From: Ciona intestinalis
Taxonomy: Eukaryota > Chordata > Ascidiacea > Phlebobranchia > Cionidae
NCBI RefSeq assembly: GCF_000224145.3
Contig: NC_020174.2
Coordinates: 2,153,056-2,217,055 of the forward strand
Direction of reading: 5' to 3'
DNA length: 64,000 nt
Under the pieces are notes generated by a model. It ran no database searches. It was not told the DNA's origin and saw nothing but the letters and a program-made list of their open reading frames with translations. Shown here piece by piece: positions 12,564 through 23,636 of this stretch. Position 1 is the stretch's first letter; the number at the start of each line of letters is the position of its first letter. A program made the position numbers and the translations under genes.

Positions 12564-13995
12564 AAATTTAAACAAGAGTGTCCTTTTATGAATTTGCTGA
12601 AGTTAAGCATCATAATACGTAAAATTTGTGCCTTTGCATGCTGTATGTATTTAATTAATAGCAGTGTTGTTTTGATCCAATGTACATGACTTTATTCTAT
12701 ACTGTGTTCTGCATACTAATTAAAATTCTTTGCTGTGTCAATATGTCATATAGTACAAAATTTCACACTGCAGTACTTAATATACTTTAATGTGCAATTT
12801 CTTAACAAAATCTGCAAAAAGTAATAATTGTTAAAAATTGCCTTATTCTGTATTGTAAAGTGCAATTTATACTTTTTCTTGTTGGTGGGTGTCGTATAGT
12901 ACTGTTTGTTTTTTTTTACAGAAAATAGTGCCTTAAATGCTTAAACTAATTGTCATGTAAAGTGCTGTGTGTTTATTAAAATGTTTAAAAATATGTTTAG
13001 CATAGTGTTTTATCATGTTACAAAGTTCATGTTTTAACACTTATTAATTTATCTTCGTGGTTTTTGTGTTAGTTGTAATATCAAGATGCAGTAGTACTTC
13101 ATATACTTTATGATTCAAGCAATTGAGATATAGCCATTTTCAAGTATTAAACATATTATCGTACAGCAAGCAATTACACTATTACAACAATGTACATTTA
13201 TGTGCCTTTGTGTGTCCGTTTCTAAAGCTGGTTGTTTTGTTCTTATGTTACAAAATGCTTGTTCCGAATCTGCCATCTGGTAGTGTGTTTCAGAAACAGC
13301 CTATTTTAAAACATTGGAAGGGTTATATGTTTTTTATCTTGGTAAAATTTGAGCAAAAAATCATATAGAATGAAAAGAACGGATTTAACAGGAAAATAAG
13401 TAATCAACGGTCAGAAGAACACGCTATGGATAAAGGGTGTAAGAAGAAGCGGCATTTAAAACGCGTGGCTGTTGCACTCAATACATAATCAAACTTTAGG
13501 AGGCAAAATATACAAATTCAACAGAAAGTCAAAAATGAAAATTAAGTAACCATTTTCAATCTAGGGGAATACCTATGTTACGTCATATGTAGTTTATGCT
13601 TTTGATGCAAATGGCGCAAAACATGCAGAACGCAGTAATCACATAAAGAAACTTCGCGGTAACTTTATCATACAGTTCTTGTGGAACGGAAACGCTGTTT
13701 CTGGATTTGTTTATATATACTCGTTACTGTTTGTGTACATTAGAGTAGGAGGTTATTGGTTTTAATCTCTTTGGTTGGAGCATTTCGTGATACCGTTGAT
13801 TTCAATTCCACTGGGCACTGGTGCTGGTGCCGGTGGTATACTAGTATTAATTATTAATCTAACTTTATTATTAAATAGTTAAGTTATTTATATATAGCCT
13901 TGTAACTGTATAATTTGTATGTATGTACACATTGTGCTTGTAACTTTTGTGTTTAAACAACAATGTCTCTTTATGCAGACTAGCAGAGCAGCAAA
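12564..13995. other. Spacer between the two FAAH genes
   Basis: No gene seen. ATTAAA words near 12718 and 12976 may act as polyadenylation signals for copy 1. Near 13978 the sequence TTTATGCAG, 18 bases before the start codon of copy 2, would suit an acceptor for spliced-leader trans-splicing, which is common in Ciona. That is inference only. Confidence 0.4.
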
Positions 13996-15105
13996 ATGTC
14001 CAGTGGTTTAATAGAAACGTATGGCATTAAATCTGTGAAAGCAGCATGCCTTGGAGCTGCTATTATTTGTGGTTCGGGTGTGATAGTCGTTCATTTGTAC
14101 AAATTGAGAAAATGCAATCAACTGGTAAAAGAAAAGAACAAGAAAGAAAAGCTTTTTATCAAGCAAATGTTAATGGAACTAGAAGATAAGGTGAGTCACT
14201 ATTTTGATATAAAATGAATCAGTTTTTAAGGTATAAAGTGTTTTCTATTTTAGTATTTTATGTGGATGAGGTCCCGCAGCGTGGCATGGTATGGGTTCTA
14301 GGATTTGGGCCAGAATGGGCTCATTACCCAACACTCGGGGTGCTACCGCATGGACCTCACCAGAGTTTGGAGCCTGCCACTTTAAAAGATGTAAAGTAAT
14401 GTTTGCATTTAATTTGGGTATAATTAGTAAATACCATAATGGTCACTGCTCAAATCTTAACCGAGAGAATCATTTTTTGGATGCTGCTTATACTAGCTCT
14501 GTAGGTAGTGTTTTTAGGGATTTGATAATACTTTTCACGTAATTACTTCAATACAGTGGTCACTTCTGGATAAATTATTCATTCGAAACTATCCAAATAA
14601 TCAGCATGGAAAAATTAAGATCTTTCGTCCTGGCACAGTGTTTAGCGCACCTGCCCCAGCGGTTTGCTATTAAACAGATTGCCCGTGTTATAACAACTGT
14701 CCTTTTCAAGCTATGCAAAGATAACCGAAGTTGCTTTTGCATTTAATGTAGGCCTATGCCTAGCCATAGTTTACATTTGTGGCGATTGGTAAGCCGGCAC
14801 AAGGTGTAAAAATTATTTATATATATCTTTATTTAACAGGATGAAAATGAAAGAGAAAAAATTTTATCCATGACCGCACAAGAACTAATTAATGCTGCAA
14901 AGAAAGGTGAAATTGACCCTGTTACCATTATACAAAGTTATATATACAAGGTTCGTTATACATCACTTGTTTTAATCTTTCCACGGCTCATCTGATACGA
15001 AAAACAAAGTGTATTTTTGTCATTTTGCCATTTTTCGTCCGCCATCTGGCAAGACTTTATTAAGGAATGTAAAGAATTAGCAGTAACAGAATATCGCTTG
15101 TTTGG

Positions 15106-15137
<32 letters not shown>

Positions 15138-18100
15138 TACCAAACAAGCGATATATATATATTGGAAATATTTATCTTAGCTTTCTTTATTTTTTGAATA
15201 TTTTTTTCAAAGACAGGACAATAAAATGCAATATTGCATTTTATAATGATCTGATAAATTCCTGAATTGCTTTTGTAATTTTTTTTATCTGGATAGAGAT
15301 GTTTAACTATCAACTAATGTTACCACCAAAGCTTTATAAAATGAAACAACTTCTGAAAAAAATGCAAGTCAAAACTGCAAATCTAACCGATGTTATCATT
15401 ATTTGACAAACTATACACATATTTTGATTATTCGTTGGTCTTCCCCTTTAATGCTGTTCGTTGGTCTTCCCCTTTAATTTGAATTTAAATTATTATATAT
15501 CTGTAGCTTTCGGCTAATATTATGCTAAATATATAGTACATAAAGCGCTGAGTAAAACCTAGGTAAACTGATCTAATATTTATTTTAAAACCTTTGCAGG
15601 CATGCTGCGACACTCAAACTTTTAACTCAGTAAGTGGGGTGATAAGAGATGCACAAGAACTTGCAAAAAAATTGACTGTTTTACAAGATTCTGACTCTAG
15701 TAGCATGAAACTTTTTGGACTTCCCGTCAGTTTAAAGGAGTGTATTGGAGTTAAGGTGGCCATATTTTAAATAACATTAAAATATATTAAAAATACTAAA
15801 ATAATAATAACTTTTATTTGTCTCTGCGATTCAGTAGCAAAAAATATTTAAAATGAAAAGACATAACAACAAAAAAACAGTTGTTATTGTTTAAACATGC
15901 GTACAGTTGAAAACATATTAACATTTAATTAGAAGAAAAAAGCGTGGTTGCTACACTCGCTATCAGACAAACAACGAGCCATTTATGTTTAATTATTTCC
16001 AAGTTAAACTTCTAATAGAAACAAAATCTGTCTATACCAAATTATTTAATGTTTTGTAAATCAGGGAATGGATTCTACAATTGGTTACAGTAGCCTAATC
16101 AACAAACCTGCTTTAGAAGACAGCGTCATTGTAAAAGTCCTGAAAAGTTGTGGTGCTGTGCCATTTGTAAAAACAAATCTTGTACAGGGCATGCTTAAGT
16201 AAGTCTCCAAATTATTCTAAATTGCTAAGGGAAATTTGATTTTAAAACAGTAAAAGTTTTGGCCCTGGATTTGAAATTAACGAAAATATACAGATTTAAA
16301 GCTAGATGCTGCTACCATTGTAGCCACATGTGTACTTAAGCAAGACACGGAAAAGTTTAGTTTTTTGCATTTATTCATTTAAAAAAATGCAGCTTTGAGA
16401 GCAGCAATCCAATCTTCGGGAAAACAGGAAACCCGAAAAATGTGAACTACACACCAGGGGGGTCTTCTTCAGGTGCAGGGTCACTTGTAGGGTCCGGGGG
16501 TTCGGTGCTTGGGTTTGGTACTGATATTGCTGGAAGTATACGGAACCCAGCTCATCTGTGTGGAGTATGTGGCTTAAAGCCAACTATGCAAAGATTGAGC
16601 AAAATTGGACTTCAAGGTATAACATTATCATTGTGTGGAAAAGTGCATTTTATTTGGTGCCATGACACAGTTAACCTATAGGTTACATGTTCAAGGTTCA
16701 TCGCTGCTACCATTGTGGACGTATGTGTCCTTGGGCAAGACACTTATCGACAATTGCTCCAGTCCGGTGGTCAATAATGAGTTGTCAAAGTTGTCAGTCA
16801 CGCATAAAACAAAAAAAATAAAAAGATCCCTAAAACAATAACTGCCTACCAAGTTACATACGTGCTAACTGTAAGTGTAAGCGGGCACATGTTTTTGCCC
16901 TGAGGGAAAACAAGTTAAATAACATTCATTCATTTTTATTTTCAGGTTCATTACCAGGACAAAGCTGTTTATCATCTTGCGTTGGTCCTTTAGCACAAGA
17001 TGTTGACACCCTTGTACTGGCTATGCAAGCATTGTCATGTCCTCTGATGTCTCAACTGGATAAAAATATTCCTCCGCTACCATTTAATGATGAGGTAAAT
17101 TATTGTTTTATTATGACTAATGTAACTTGCTTTATCTTCATTTGACTGGATATCTACAGTCGTTATACGTTATAACGTGTGTTCTGTTTCATACACCCCG
17201 TCTCGCTTACTGTTTAGTATTTACCACATATATATGTAACTTTGTTGGTGATTTGCTTTTTTTCTGTATGACCAACAATTTGACAGCCCATCAGTGAAGG
17301 CTCCTGGGTGCTACCACGGTGGGCTTATGTGTCTTTGGGCAAGACACTTATCTGCAAATGCTTTAACCCAGTATCACTAATGGGTTGTTTAAACTGTCAG
17401 CACATACATGAAACATGTGCGTTATCATTACTGTTGTTTTCCAGCCAAGCCTGGATAAAGCAAGTTACAGTTAGTTGCAGTAATTTTTCACAGTTAACCA
17501 ATTATTTTTAAGTAATGTTTACAACTTTACAGCTGTTTCAATCCAAATTGAAATTACGCATTGGTTATTACACAAATGATGGGTATGCTGAACCCGTACC
17601 TGCTGTACAAAGAGCTGTACTTATGACAAAGGAAATTCTCGAGAAGGCTGGCCATACATTGGTTCCATTTAAAGTGCCAAGAATTGAAGACGCAATGAGA
17701 ATATTATCTTCAGGTTTGTAACATTATTAGTTGGGATAAAATCTGGTTAAAATGTACAGCATGTACTTTGTTATCATTTTAAGTAATATATCTTTGTAGT
17801 TAAATGTAAAATAGCATTTTAATATTGGGTAATTTTTAACTATACTACATTCTCAATCATTAGAGATGTGCTCTCTTGTTAATTATAACTTTTTTTAAAA
17901 CTTTAAAACAGGAAACTCCTATTGCTACAGAAGTGATTTTACACATACTTTGATTTTTAAAAGGATAATATTTAATGTACAGTAATAGTTTTTAAGATTA
18001 TACTGACATAAGTTAAAAAATATTTCTACACATTAAAAAAATTGTAAAAATTTCTATGCAAAAAGTAAGATTGTTGCAAAATTGCAGCATTATTTGCTGA

Positions 18101-19796
18101 TGGTGGCAAAACTTGTATGGAAAACTTAAAGAATGATTTGGTTGATCCCGTAAACCGCTATTTGTACTGGAGGCTGTCGTGTCCAGCGTTTTTAAGACCA
18201 ATAGTCAAATACGTTGTTGGATGGGGGGTTTGTTATTTGGAATTATTTTTCTTGTTTCGAATGAATAACACTTGTTTATCCTTGTATGCTCGGGCCACAA
18301 CAGTCGTTATAACATGACTTTCTGCTTAAATACACCTTGTAATGGCTTGAATAAATGAATGTAATTTATTTATCCTTCAGTGGAAGGCTAGGGCAACAAC
18401 ATGGTGTTTTGTTCCATATACCTTGTGCCTGCTTCAAATTACCAAGTATGTTACTTTGTGGGTGATTGTTTTTGTTTTGGAATATTTTTTCATGAATGGC
18501 TGATAATTTGGACAACCCATTATTAGTGACCACTGGGTTAGAGCTGTTTTTTTTTCGACAAAGGCTCTCTAGCCAGGACTGTCCTTGCCCTGCTGAGGGA
18601 GGGTAAATAAGATGCATTTATTGATGCAGTAAGGAATATACAACAAAATACAATGGTTTTTGTTGTTGTAGTCACCAAGAATTGCAAAGGATCTCATGGT
18701 GTATGGTGGGGGTGATCGCTCTGTTTATAGACTGTGGAAAATTCAGGCTGAAACTGAGAAATACAAGAAGGAATTTTTTACACAATGGCAGGATTTAGAT
18801 TTAAGTGCAGTTATATGCCCCCCATTTCCAATTGCAGCTGCTCCTATTGGTTCTGTTGAACACACAACAGGTAGACTTTACTTTACTGTTGAACATAATT
18901 AACTCACTGGCTTCACATGTTTTTTTAATTTAAAAAAAAATGGTTTTAAAAAAAAAATTGAGATTTTTTTAACAATTGGCGCTAAATGTCTTGCCTGAGG
19001 ACATAAACACCCACAATGGTAGCAGCAACGAGCCTTGAATCTGTAACCTTTTGCCCTGTGCTACGGCGCCAGTGATTGACATCATGATTTATATAATGAA
19101 TATACTTACGGTACTAACTAGTTCTTTTTTTCAGCACTGACAAGTTACTGTGCATTATTCAACTTGCTTAACTGTCCTTGTGGTGTTATTCCTGTCACCA
19201 AAGTCAGTCAGGCTGATACAGATAAACTGAAGGATCACAAAGGCAATTATGGGGACAAGTGGGACAATCATAATAAAAAGGTAAAAACAGAAAAATACAA
19301 TTTAAAATTTTAAAACATTTTTACCTTTGTTTCTAATGAAAATATTAACATTTGAATGAACAATGCAGAAAATTGGCAATGCTGTAATTTAAAAATGTAC
19401 TTGTACAGTACATTTTTTTAATGAATGTTTACAATAATTTAAGTTCCTGTGTAAAAACTTACATAAGCCTAAATGTTTTATCTAAATTAGCAATTCAGAA
19501 AGTTTTTCTGGTAACCAATATCAGTAATTAATTAATACCAAAAAAAAATATTTTTTAAATTTTTGTCACCAGCTTTTGATGTTCTAGTGCTAGGTAACAC
19601 CAAATAAATCAGTATAAAATATTCTAAAATGTGAAGAGGTGTAATAATTAGTTATGTTAACACTTAAAATACTACACAGGTAAATGAAAATAGCACAGAT
19701 ATGCCAGTTGGTGTTCAGTTTGTCGGCCTCCCATGGATGGATGAGATCTGTCTTCGTTTGATGAAGGAAGTTGAGACACAAATCTTACTTCAGTAA
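13996..19796 (+). CDS. FAAH: Fatty-acid amide hydrolase, tandem copy 2
   Basis: This is a second FAAH gene directly downstream of the first on the same strand. Eleven exons: 13996-14190, 14840-14950, 15600-15755, 16065-16198, 16393-16616, 16946-17094, 17533-17713, about 18088-18227, 18672-18870, 19135-19280 and 19680-19796. They give about 583 residues. Seven of eleven exons have exactly the same length as in copy 1 and every phase matches. A membrane helix covers about residues 12-34. Catalytic residues are intact: Lys148 in VSLKEC, Ser223/Ser224 in PGGSSSGAG and Ser247 in DIAGSIR. Copy 1 has DTGGSIR, so the residue before the nucleophile is Ala here and Gly there; amidase-signature proteins tolerate both. 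Protein divergence is large, so the duplication is old. It is probably an active enzyme with possibly different substrate range. Confidence 0.95.
14632..14662 (+). mobile_element. SINE head remnant, FAAH copy 2 intron 1
   Basis: A short piece, CTGGCACAGTGTTTAGCGCA, matches the A-box side of the tRNA-like head of the window's SINEs. The rest of the element is not recognisable. Confidence 0.4.
15091..15154. repeat. Long AT-rich palindrome in FAAH copy 2 intron 2
   Basis: Arms 15091-15112 and 15133-15154 are perfect 22-base inverted copies, each containing TCGCTTGTTTGG or its complement. About 20 bases of alternating AT separate them. DNA of this form can extrude a cruciform and the RNA would form a stable hairpin. 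Confidence 0.9.
16300..16350 (+). mobile_element. SINE body remnant, FAAH copy 2 intron 4
   Basis: Contains GATGCTGCTACCATTGTAGC and an AAGCAAGACAC word typical of the body. TTTGCATTTATTCATTT follows directly before the acceptor of exon 5 and may be the tail. Confidence 0.5.
16655..16938 (+). mobile_element. tRNA-derived SINE, sense, FAAH copy 2 intron 5
   Basis: Starts TTGGTGCCATGACACAGTTA, then a B-box-like TACATGTTCAAGGTTC, then GTATGTGTCCTTGGGCAAGA. The tail CAAGTTAAATAACATTCATT runs straight into the TTTTTATTTTCAG acceptor of exon 6. Confidence 0.85.
17115..17475. mobile_element. Two opposed SINE pieces in FAAH copy 2 intron 6
   Basis: About 17115-17235 is the 3' half on the minus strand (CGTTATAACGTGTGTTCTGT). 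About 17300-17475 is a body and tail on the plus strand (TGTGTCTTTGGGCAAGACAC, GATAAAGCAAGTTACA). This could be two insertions. Confidence 0.7.
18345..18560 (-). mobile_element. SINE tail and body, antisense, FAAH copy 2 intron 8
   Basis: The minus strand shows the ACTGGTT/AATGGGTTGTCCAAATT body words and the tail words GGTAATTTGAAGCAGGCAC and AGTTACATTCATTTATTCAA near 18345. The head is absent. Confidence 0.7.
18982..19070 (-). mobile_element. SINE head, antisense, FAAH copy 2 intron 9
   Basis: On the minus strand it starts GGCGCCGTAGCACAGGGCAA, then GATTCAAGGCTCGTTGCTGC and GTGGGTGTTTATGTCC. Only the first part of the element is present. Confidence 0.75.
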
Positions 19797-19807
19797 TCAA
19801 AAAAATC

Positions 19808-20335
19808 ATGTTACAGTATAACTGTTTAATTACCGGAATCATGTTATAGTATAGTTAGGTAAAATAGGATATGTTCACTTTTTTTCATCCAGTTTGGTAG
19901 TTACTACATTAATGAAACTAAATCGCATCACAGTATAACTGTTTAATTAACGTAATCCTGTTGTTATAGTAGGTTGGGGTAAAATAGGACATGTTTTCAT
20001 TCTTTTTTCAGTATAATTTGTAGGAAACATGAGAGTATTTACAGAAACAAAAACACATAAAACTGTGATTCTAAAAGAGCATTGTTAAATGTTTAAAGCA
20101 TGTTCAGGAAATACGAGATTTAGGTGCTAACTGTATCCCATCTTACCCCACAGTACTACTGTATATTGTAAATATACGTGCAGTACTACTACCAGTTAAA
20201 GAGGACTGTGATTTTAAAAAAACGTTGTTGAATGTTCGAAACATGTTTAGGAAATATGGGATTTAGGTGCTAACTTTATCCCATCTTACCCCACGGTACT
20301 ATTATATATTGTTAATATACGTGCAGTACTAAGAC
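19808..20335. repeat. Tandemly duplicated MITE-derived sequence after FAAH copy 2
   Basis: Units 20058-20187 and 20203-20333 are diverged tandem copies of about 130 bases. Both contain ATTTAGGTGCTAACT, ATCCCATCTTACCCCAC and AATATACGTGCAGTACTA. Units near 19808-19885 and 19920-20000 share CAGTATAACTGTTTAATTA and GTAAAATAGGA. The MITE end words show that a MITE copy was duplicated with its flank. The stretch forms most of the FAAH copy 2 3' region. Confidence 0.75.
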
Positions 20336-20366
20336 GATTAAAGTGTAATATAGTTAGCGCTACAGC

Positions 20367-20372
20367 AATAAA
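20367..20372 (+). terminator. Candidate polyadenylation signal for FAAH copy 2
   Basis: AATAAA about 570 bases after the stop codon; no earlier AATAAA was found. It faces the candidate signal of the convergent MVB12 gene about 85 bases away. Confidence 0.4.
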
Positions 20373-20454
20373 ATATCCGCATGTATACAGTTTGTTATGT
20401 GACGAATAATATATTTAAAAGGTAGTTTACATGCAAGAGGACACATGTTTTTTC

Positions 20455-20460
20455 TTTATT
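20455..20460 (-). terminator. Candidate polyadenylation signal for MVB12
   Basis: TTTATT on the plus strand is AATAAA on the minus strand, about 154 bases past the MVB12 stop codon. Confidence 0.45.
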
Positions 20461-20613
20461 AGAAGAATTTCAAAACAAAAGCAGTGTACGTTAACCAAAT
20501 TATATAATATATATTAATTCAATTATAATATAAACAATTCTATATACACAACATTGAATGGAAGTTTTGAGTTAATTTTCAAAATTATATAAAATGCTCT
20601 AAATGCTTGTTTA

Positions 20614-23600
20614 TCAACAAGAATACAGTATTGACTTCTCTTTAGTAAAATCATATGCACAAAGGTCTATCAATTCAGATCTTGTTCGAATTTCAATATT
20701 TAATGCTGTTTTGGACTGAAAACAAAAAATTATAAATTTTAATTAATGTTTTAGGCAATAAAGATTAGTTTAGTTAAGTAGTGTAATAAAAAGCAATGAT
20801 TTTAGATTCGTATTAATTATTACACTGTACTTTATTTACTTTTTTTTTTCTTTTAATTATTTCAGTTGCTTTTGAAATCAATGTTTTTTTGTTGCCGCAC
20901 AAATATTTTTTTGCCTCCAAGCGTTAGGGAAATAAAAATCAGTGCAAAATCTATAATAAAATTTTAAACATAGAAATTGCACAAAACATCAATGTTAAGG
21001 ACATATTACTGGGATTTGGGCCACAGTTGGTCCTTCCCCATATATAAAGACTAAACACCATACGCTTACATTCATTCCTGCTTTTGTTTGAGTAAACCTG
21101 TCGTGTAGTTTCCATTCCACCCCCTCAATTCCTGTAACACCATGTAAGAAAACTAAATACTAAAAATATCATACATATATACATAATGACAAATCACATA
21201 TTAAGAAATAATACCTACTAAAAAAATATAACAATTTAAGGTATTGGGGTATATATAATGTAGAATTATAAATTAGCTTACTAAAAATGCAAGTTAAGAT
21301 ATAACCAAAATACTGAATAAATAACTTGTGATTAAATAAACAGAAAATATGGCTACTTTTAAACTTAGCATGAATGTACTTGCAAGTTGTAACATGTGTA
21401 ATATCATAACAGCAGGTCAAAATAACATATATGATGTTATATGAAATGTAAGATTACAAACCAAAATAATTTAATAAAATATTAAATATATTTCTTAAAG
21501 GTTTTTTGTGCAACTATATATCATGTTTCAATCAATTAAAAATTAGCCTTTATATTTAAGAACTCTACAGAGTCTACACATTAATATTTAATTGTACATA
21601 TAGGTATATTGTAGAAACTCTATGGTCAACAAACCTGACATGACATTATGTTGTTGTTGTTGTGTATGGTTTCGCTGTATGGTGTCATTCATGGGCGCTG
21701 GTGTATTCACTGCAGTTGTATTCACCCTTTGTACTGGTGGTGGGGGGGCGGGACGGTTGGTGGGAATATGTATTGTACTTAACTTGAATGCAACGTTGAT
21801 TCCATTTAATTCTCTATGAATAAATAAATGTAACTTCTAACTTGCTTTAACCTTGCGTGGCCGGGAAACGACAGTCGTTATAACATAACATGGGTGTTCT
21901 GTTTCATACATCCTAGCTTACAAGTTACCAAGTATGTAACTTTGTGGGTGAATATTTGTTGTTTTTATTAATGTGTGGCCGATAATTTGGGCAACCCATT
22001 ATTGCCATTAAATGTCTTGCCCAAGGACACATACGCCCACAATGGTACCAGTGATAAGCCTTGAACTCATTACCTCTTGGTTAGGGGCAACGCGTTAACC
22101 ACTTGTCCATGGCTCTGTACAACAACAGCATGAAAATTAAAAAAAAAGTGTAAAAAAAGATTCAAACTCTTACCCCATGAGTGTGTACATTCTCTCCTTA
22201 TAAGAATTATCTCTGCACAGCAGGATATCTGAAATGGCGGAACTAGTTGATGTTTTTGGTATGTAACGAATACAAAGATTGTGTTTTTTTAACGCTTGTT
22301 CTCGTGTATCTGCAGTCTCTTTTAATGCAGTGTATCCAACTGGTACTGGGTCTTTTACTCCAATCAAAGCCATATCTGTTATCACTTCATTTAGCTGTAA
22401 AATCAGTTTTATTCATTATGCAGTTAAAGGAAAAATTAATATATATAGTATTATTAGTGTTATATACATAAAGGATCTATATTTAAGTTCAGCTTGTTCA
22501 AGTATGAAACGTGAAAACAGAGCATATTATTATGGCCAACCTAAAATAACCATGTTATTGGAACATTTGGCTTATATTATGGGTTGTACTAGTGGTAAAC
22601 ATTGACTAAAAGTTCAGATGTCAAAAACTATATTACAACCTTATGAGATATGACTATGTAAATGAATAACTACAGATCAATATCATAGACTAGTAGTGAA
22701 CTTTTCCATGTATTCACCATGCTATAGCCTATTACGTCCACCAAGAAAAATAAATCTCGAGCAGTATATTTTGAACAGCTTCAATAATAAAAATTATATT
22801 TTAATGTTTATTTAATAACAACCTGGTTTTGTGAAGGTTCCCTAGTAAAACATAGATATCTTCTTATTTTACTTTTAAAAAGCCCATCTTTCCAAAAATC
22901 GGCATCTTCATTCTCAATAGTGCGATCCAACTGTATACATAATATTGATTTGTTTTCATGGTTGGCATCAGTGAAGAAGCAATAAGTTTACAGTGAGTTT
23001 TTACTTCTACATTATGTATTCTTAATCCTATGGTACTTTATTACATTGTGACAATTTCACACTATTTAGACTTAAATATTTGCAGTTTTGAATGAATGCA
23101 ACTTATCAACAACATTCGTATAACTCGGGTGTTCTATTTTATGCACCTTGTGTCAGGTTACAAAGCATCAGATATGTAACTTGGTAGAATGGTGGATAAT
23201 TATGTTTTTTTTAATTGTGTCTGATAATTTGGACAACCTATTACTGGCCACTGGGTTGGGGCAAATACCGCTAAGTGTTTTGCTCAAGGACACCCTTGAA
23301 CCCATTACCTCTGGCTTTGGGTTAGAGGCAGGCGCACTTACCAACTGTGCCACACTGCCGAACTTAGTATGCATCATACAAGCAAAATTAAACTCTTCCT
23401 TATATTCTGGCACTTTCTTATATTCTGACTAATAATACAAACAATGGATTATAATGGGTATTGTTTTCATCAGTAGGCCTCTAATTTCCTAAGCAGTTTA
23501 GGTGTATTCTTCAGTCGTGTATTGATTAGGCCGTGATACAGTACAATGTATATATACTTACAATATTATAACGTGGCGGACAAGCATTTCTTTCCGCCAC

Positions 23601-23636
23601 AATGCAAACGTTAGTAATTGGTTGATTTTGATTCAT
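20614..23636 (-). CDS. MVB12: MVB12 (FAM125), ESCRT-I subunit
   Basis: MVB12 is the fourth ESCRT-I subunit, which sorts ubiquitinated membrane proteins into multivesicular bodies. Minus-strand exons: 23636-23562, 22930-22823, 22394-22174, 21813-21635, 21131-21070 and 20715-20614, giving 248 residues with consistent phase. Residues about 5-145 form the MABP domain: PITNVCIVAERNACPPRYNI, DADFWKDGLFKSK, RRYLCFTRE, DMALIGVKDPVPVGY and KKHNLCIRYIPK align well with human MVB12B. A proline-, threonine- and glutamine-rich linker follows (NRPAPPPPVQ, then an HTQQQQH run). The last two exons, with GIEGVEWKLHDRF and ICAYDF-like LCAYDFTKEKS, match the C-terminal UMA domain that docks on the ESCRT-I core. 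I chose the ATG at 23636 because an acceptor-like TTATATTTTAG lies 4 bases before it. An upstream in-frame ATG at 23729 would add 31 residues. Convergent with FAAH copy 2. Confidence 0.93.
21825..22115 (-). mobile_element. tRNA-derived SINE, antisense, MVB12 intron 3
   Basis: Nearly full length. The tail AAGTTACATTTATTTATTC (minus strand) is followed upstream by GGTAACTTGTAAGCTAGGAT, the AATGGGTTGCCCAAATT word, TGGGCGTATGTGTCCTTGGG and a head with GAGTTCAAGGC. Relative to MVB12 it is in sense orientation, and its tail ends about 10 bases before the acceptor at 21815-21814. Confidence 0.85.
23085..23360 (-). mobile_element. tRNA-derived SINE, antisense strand, MVB12 intron 1
   Basis: On the minus strand the head reads GGCAGTGTGGCACAGTTGGT, a good A-box, then GGTAATGGGTTCAAGGGTG, a good B-box-like stretch. 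Body and tail words follow, ending near AAGTTGCATTCATTC. Confidence 0.88.
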
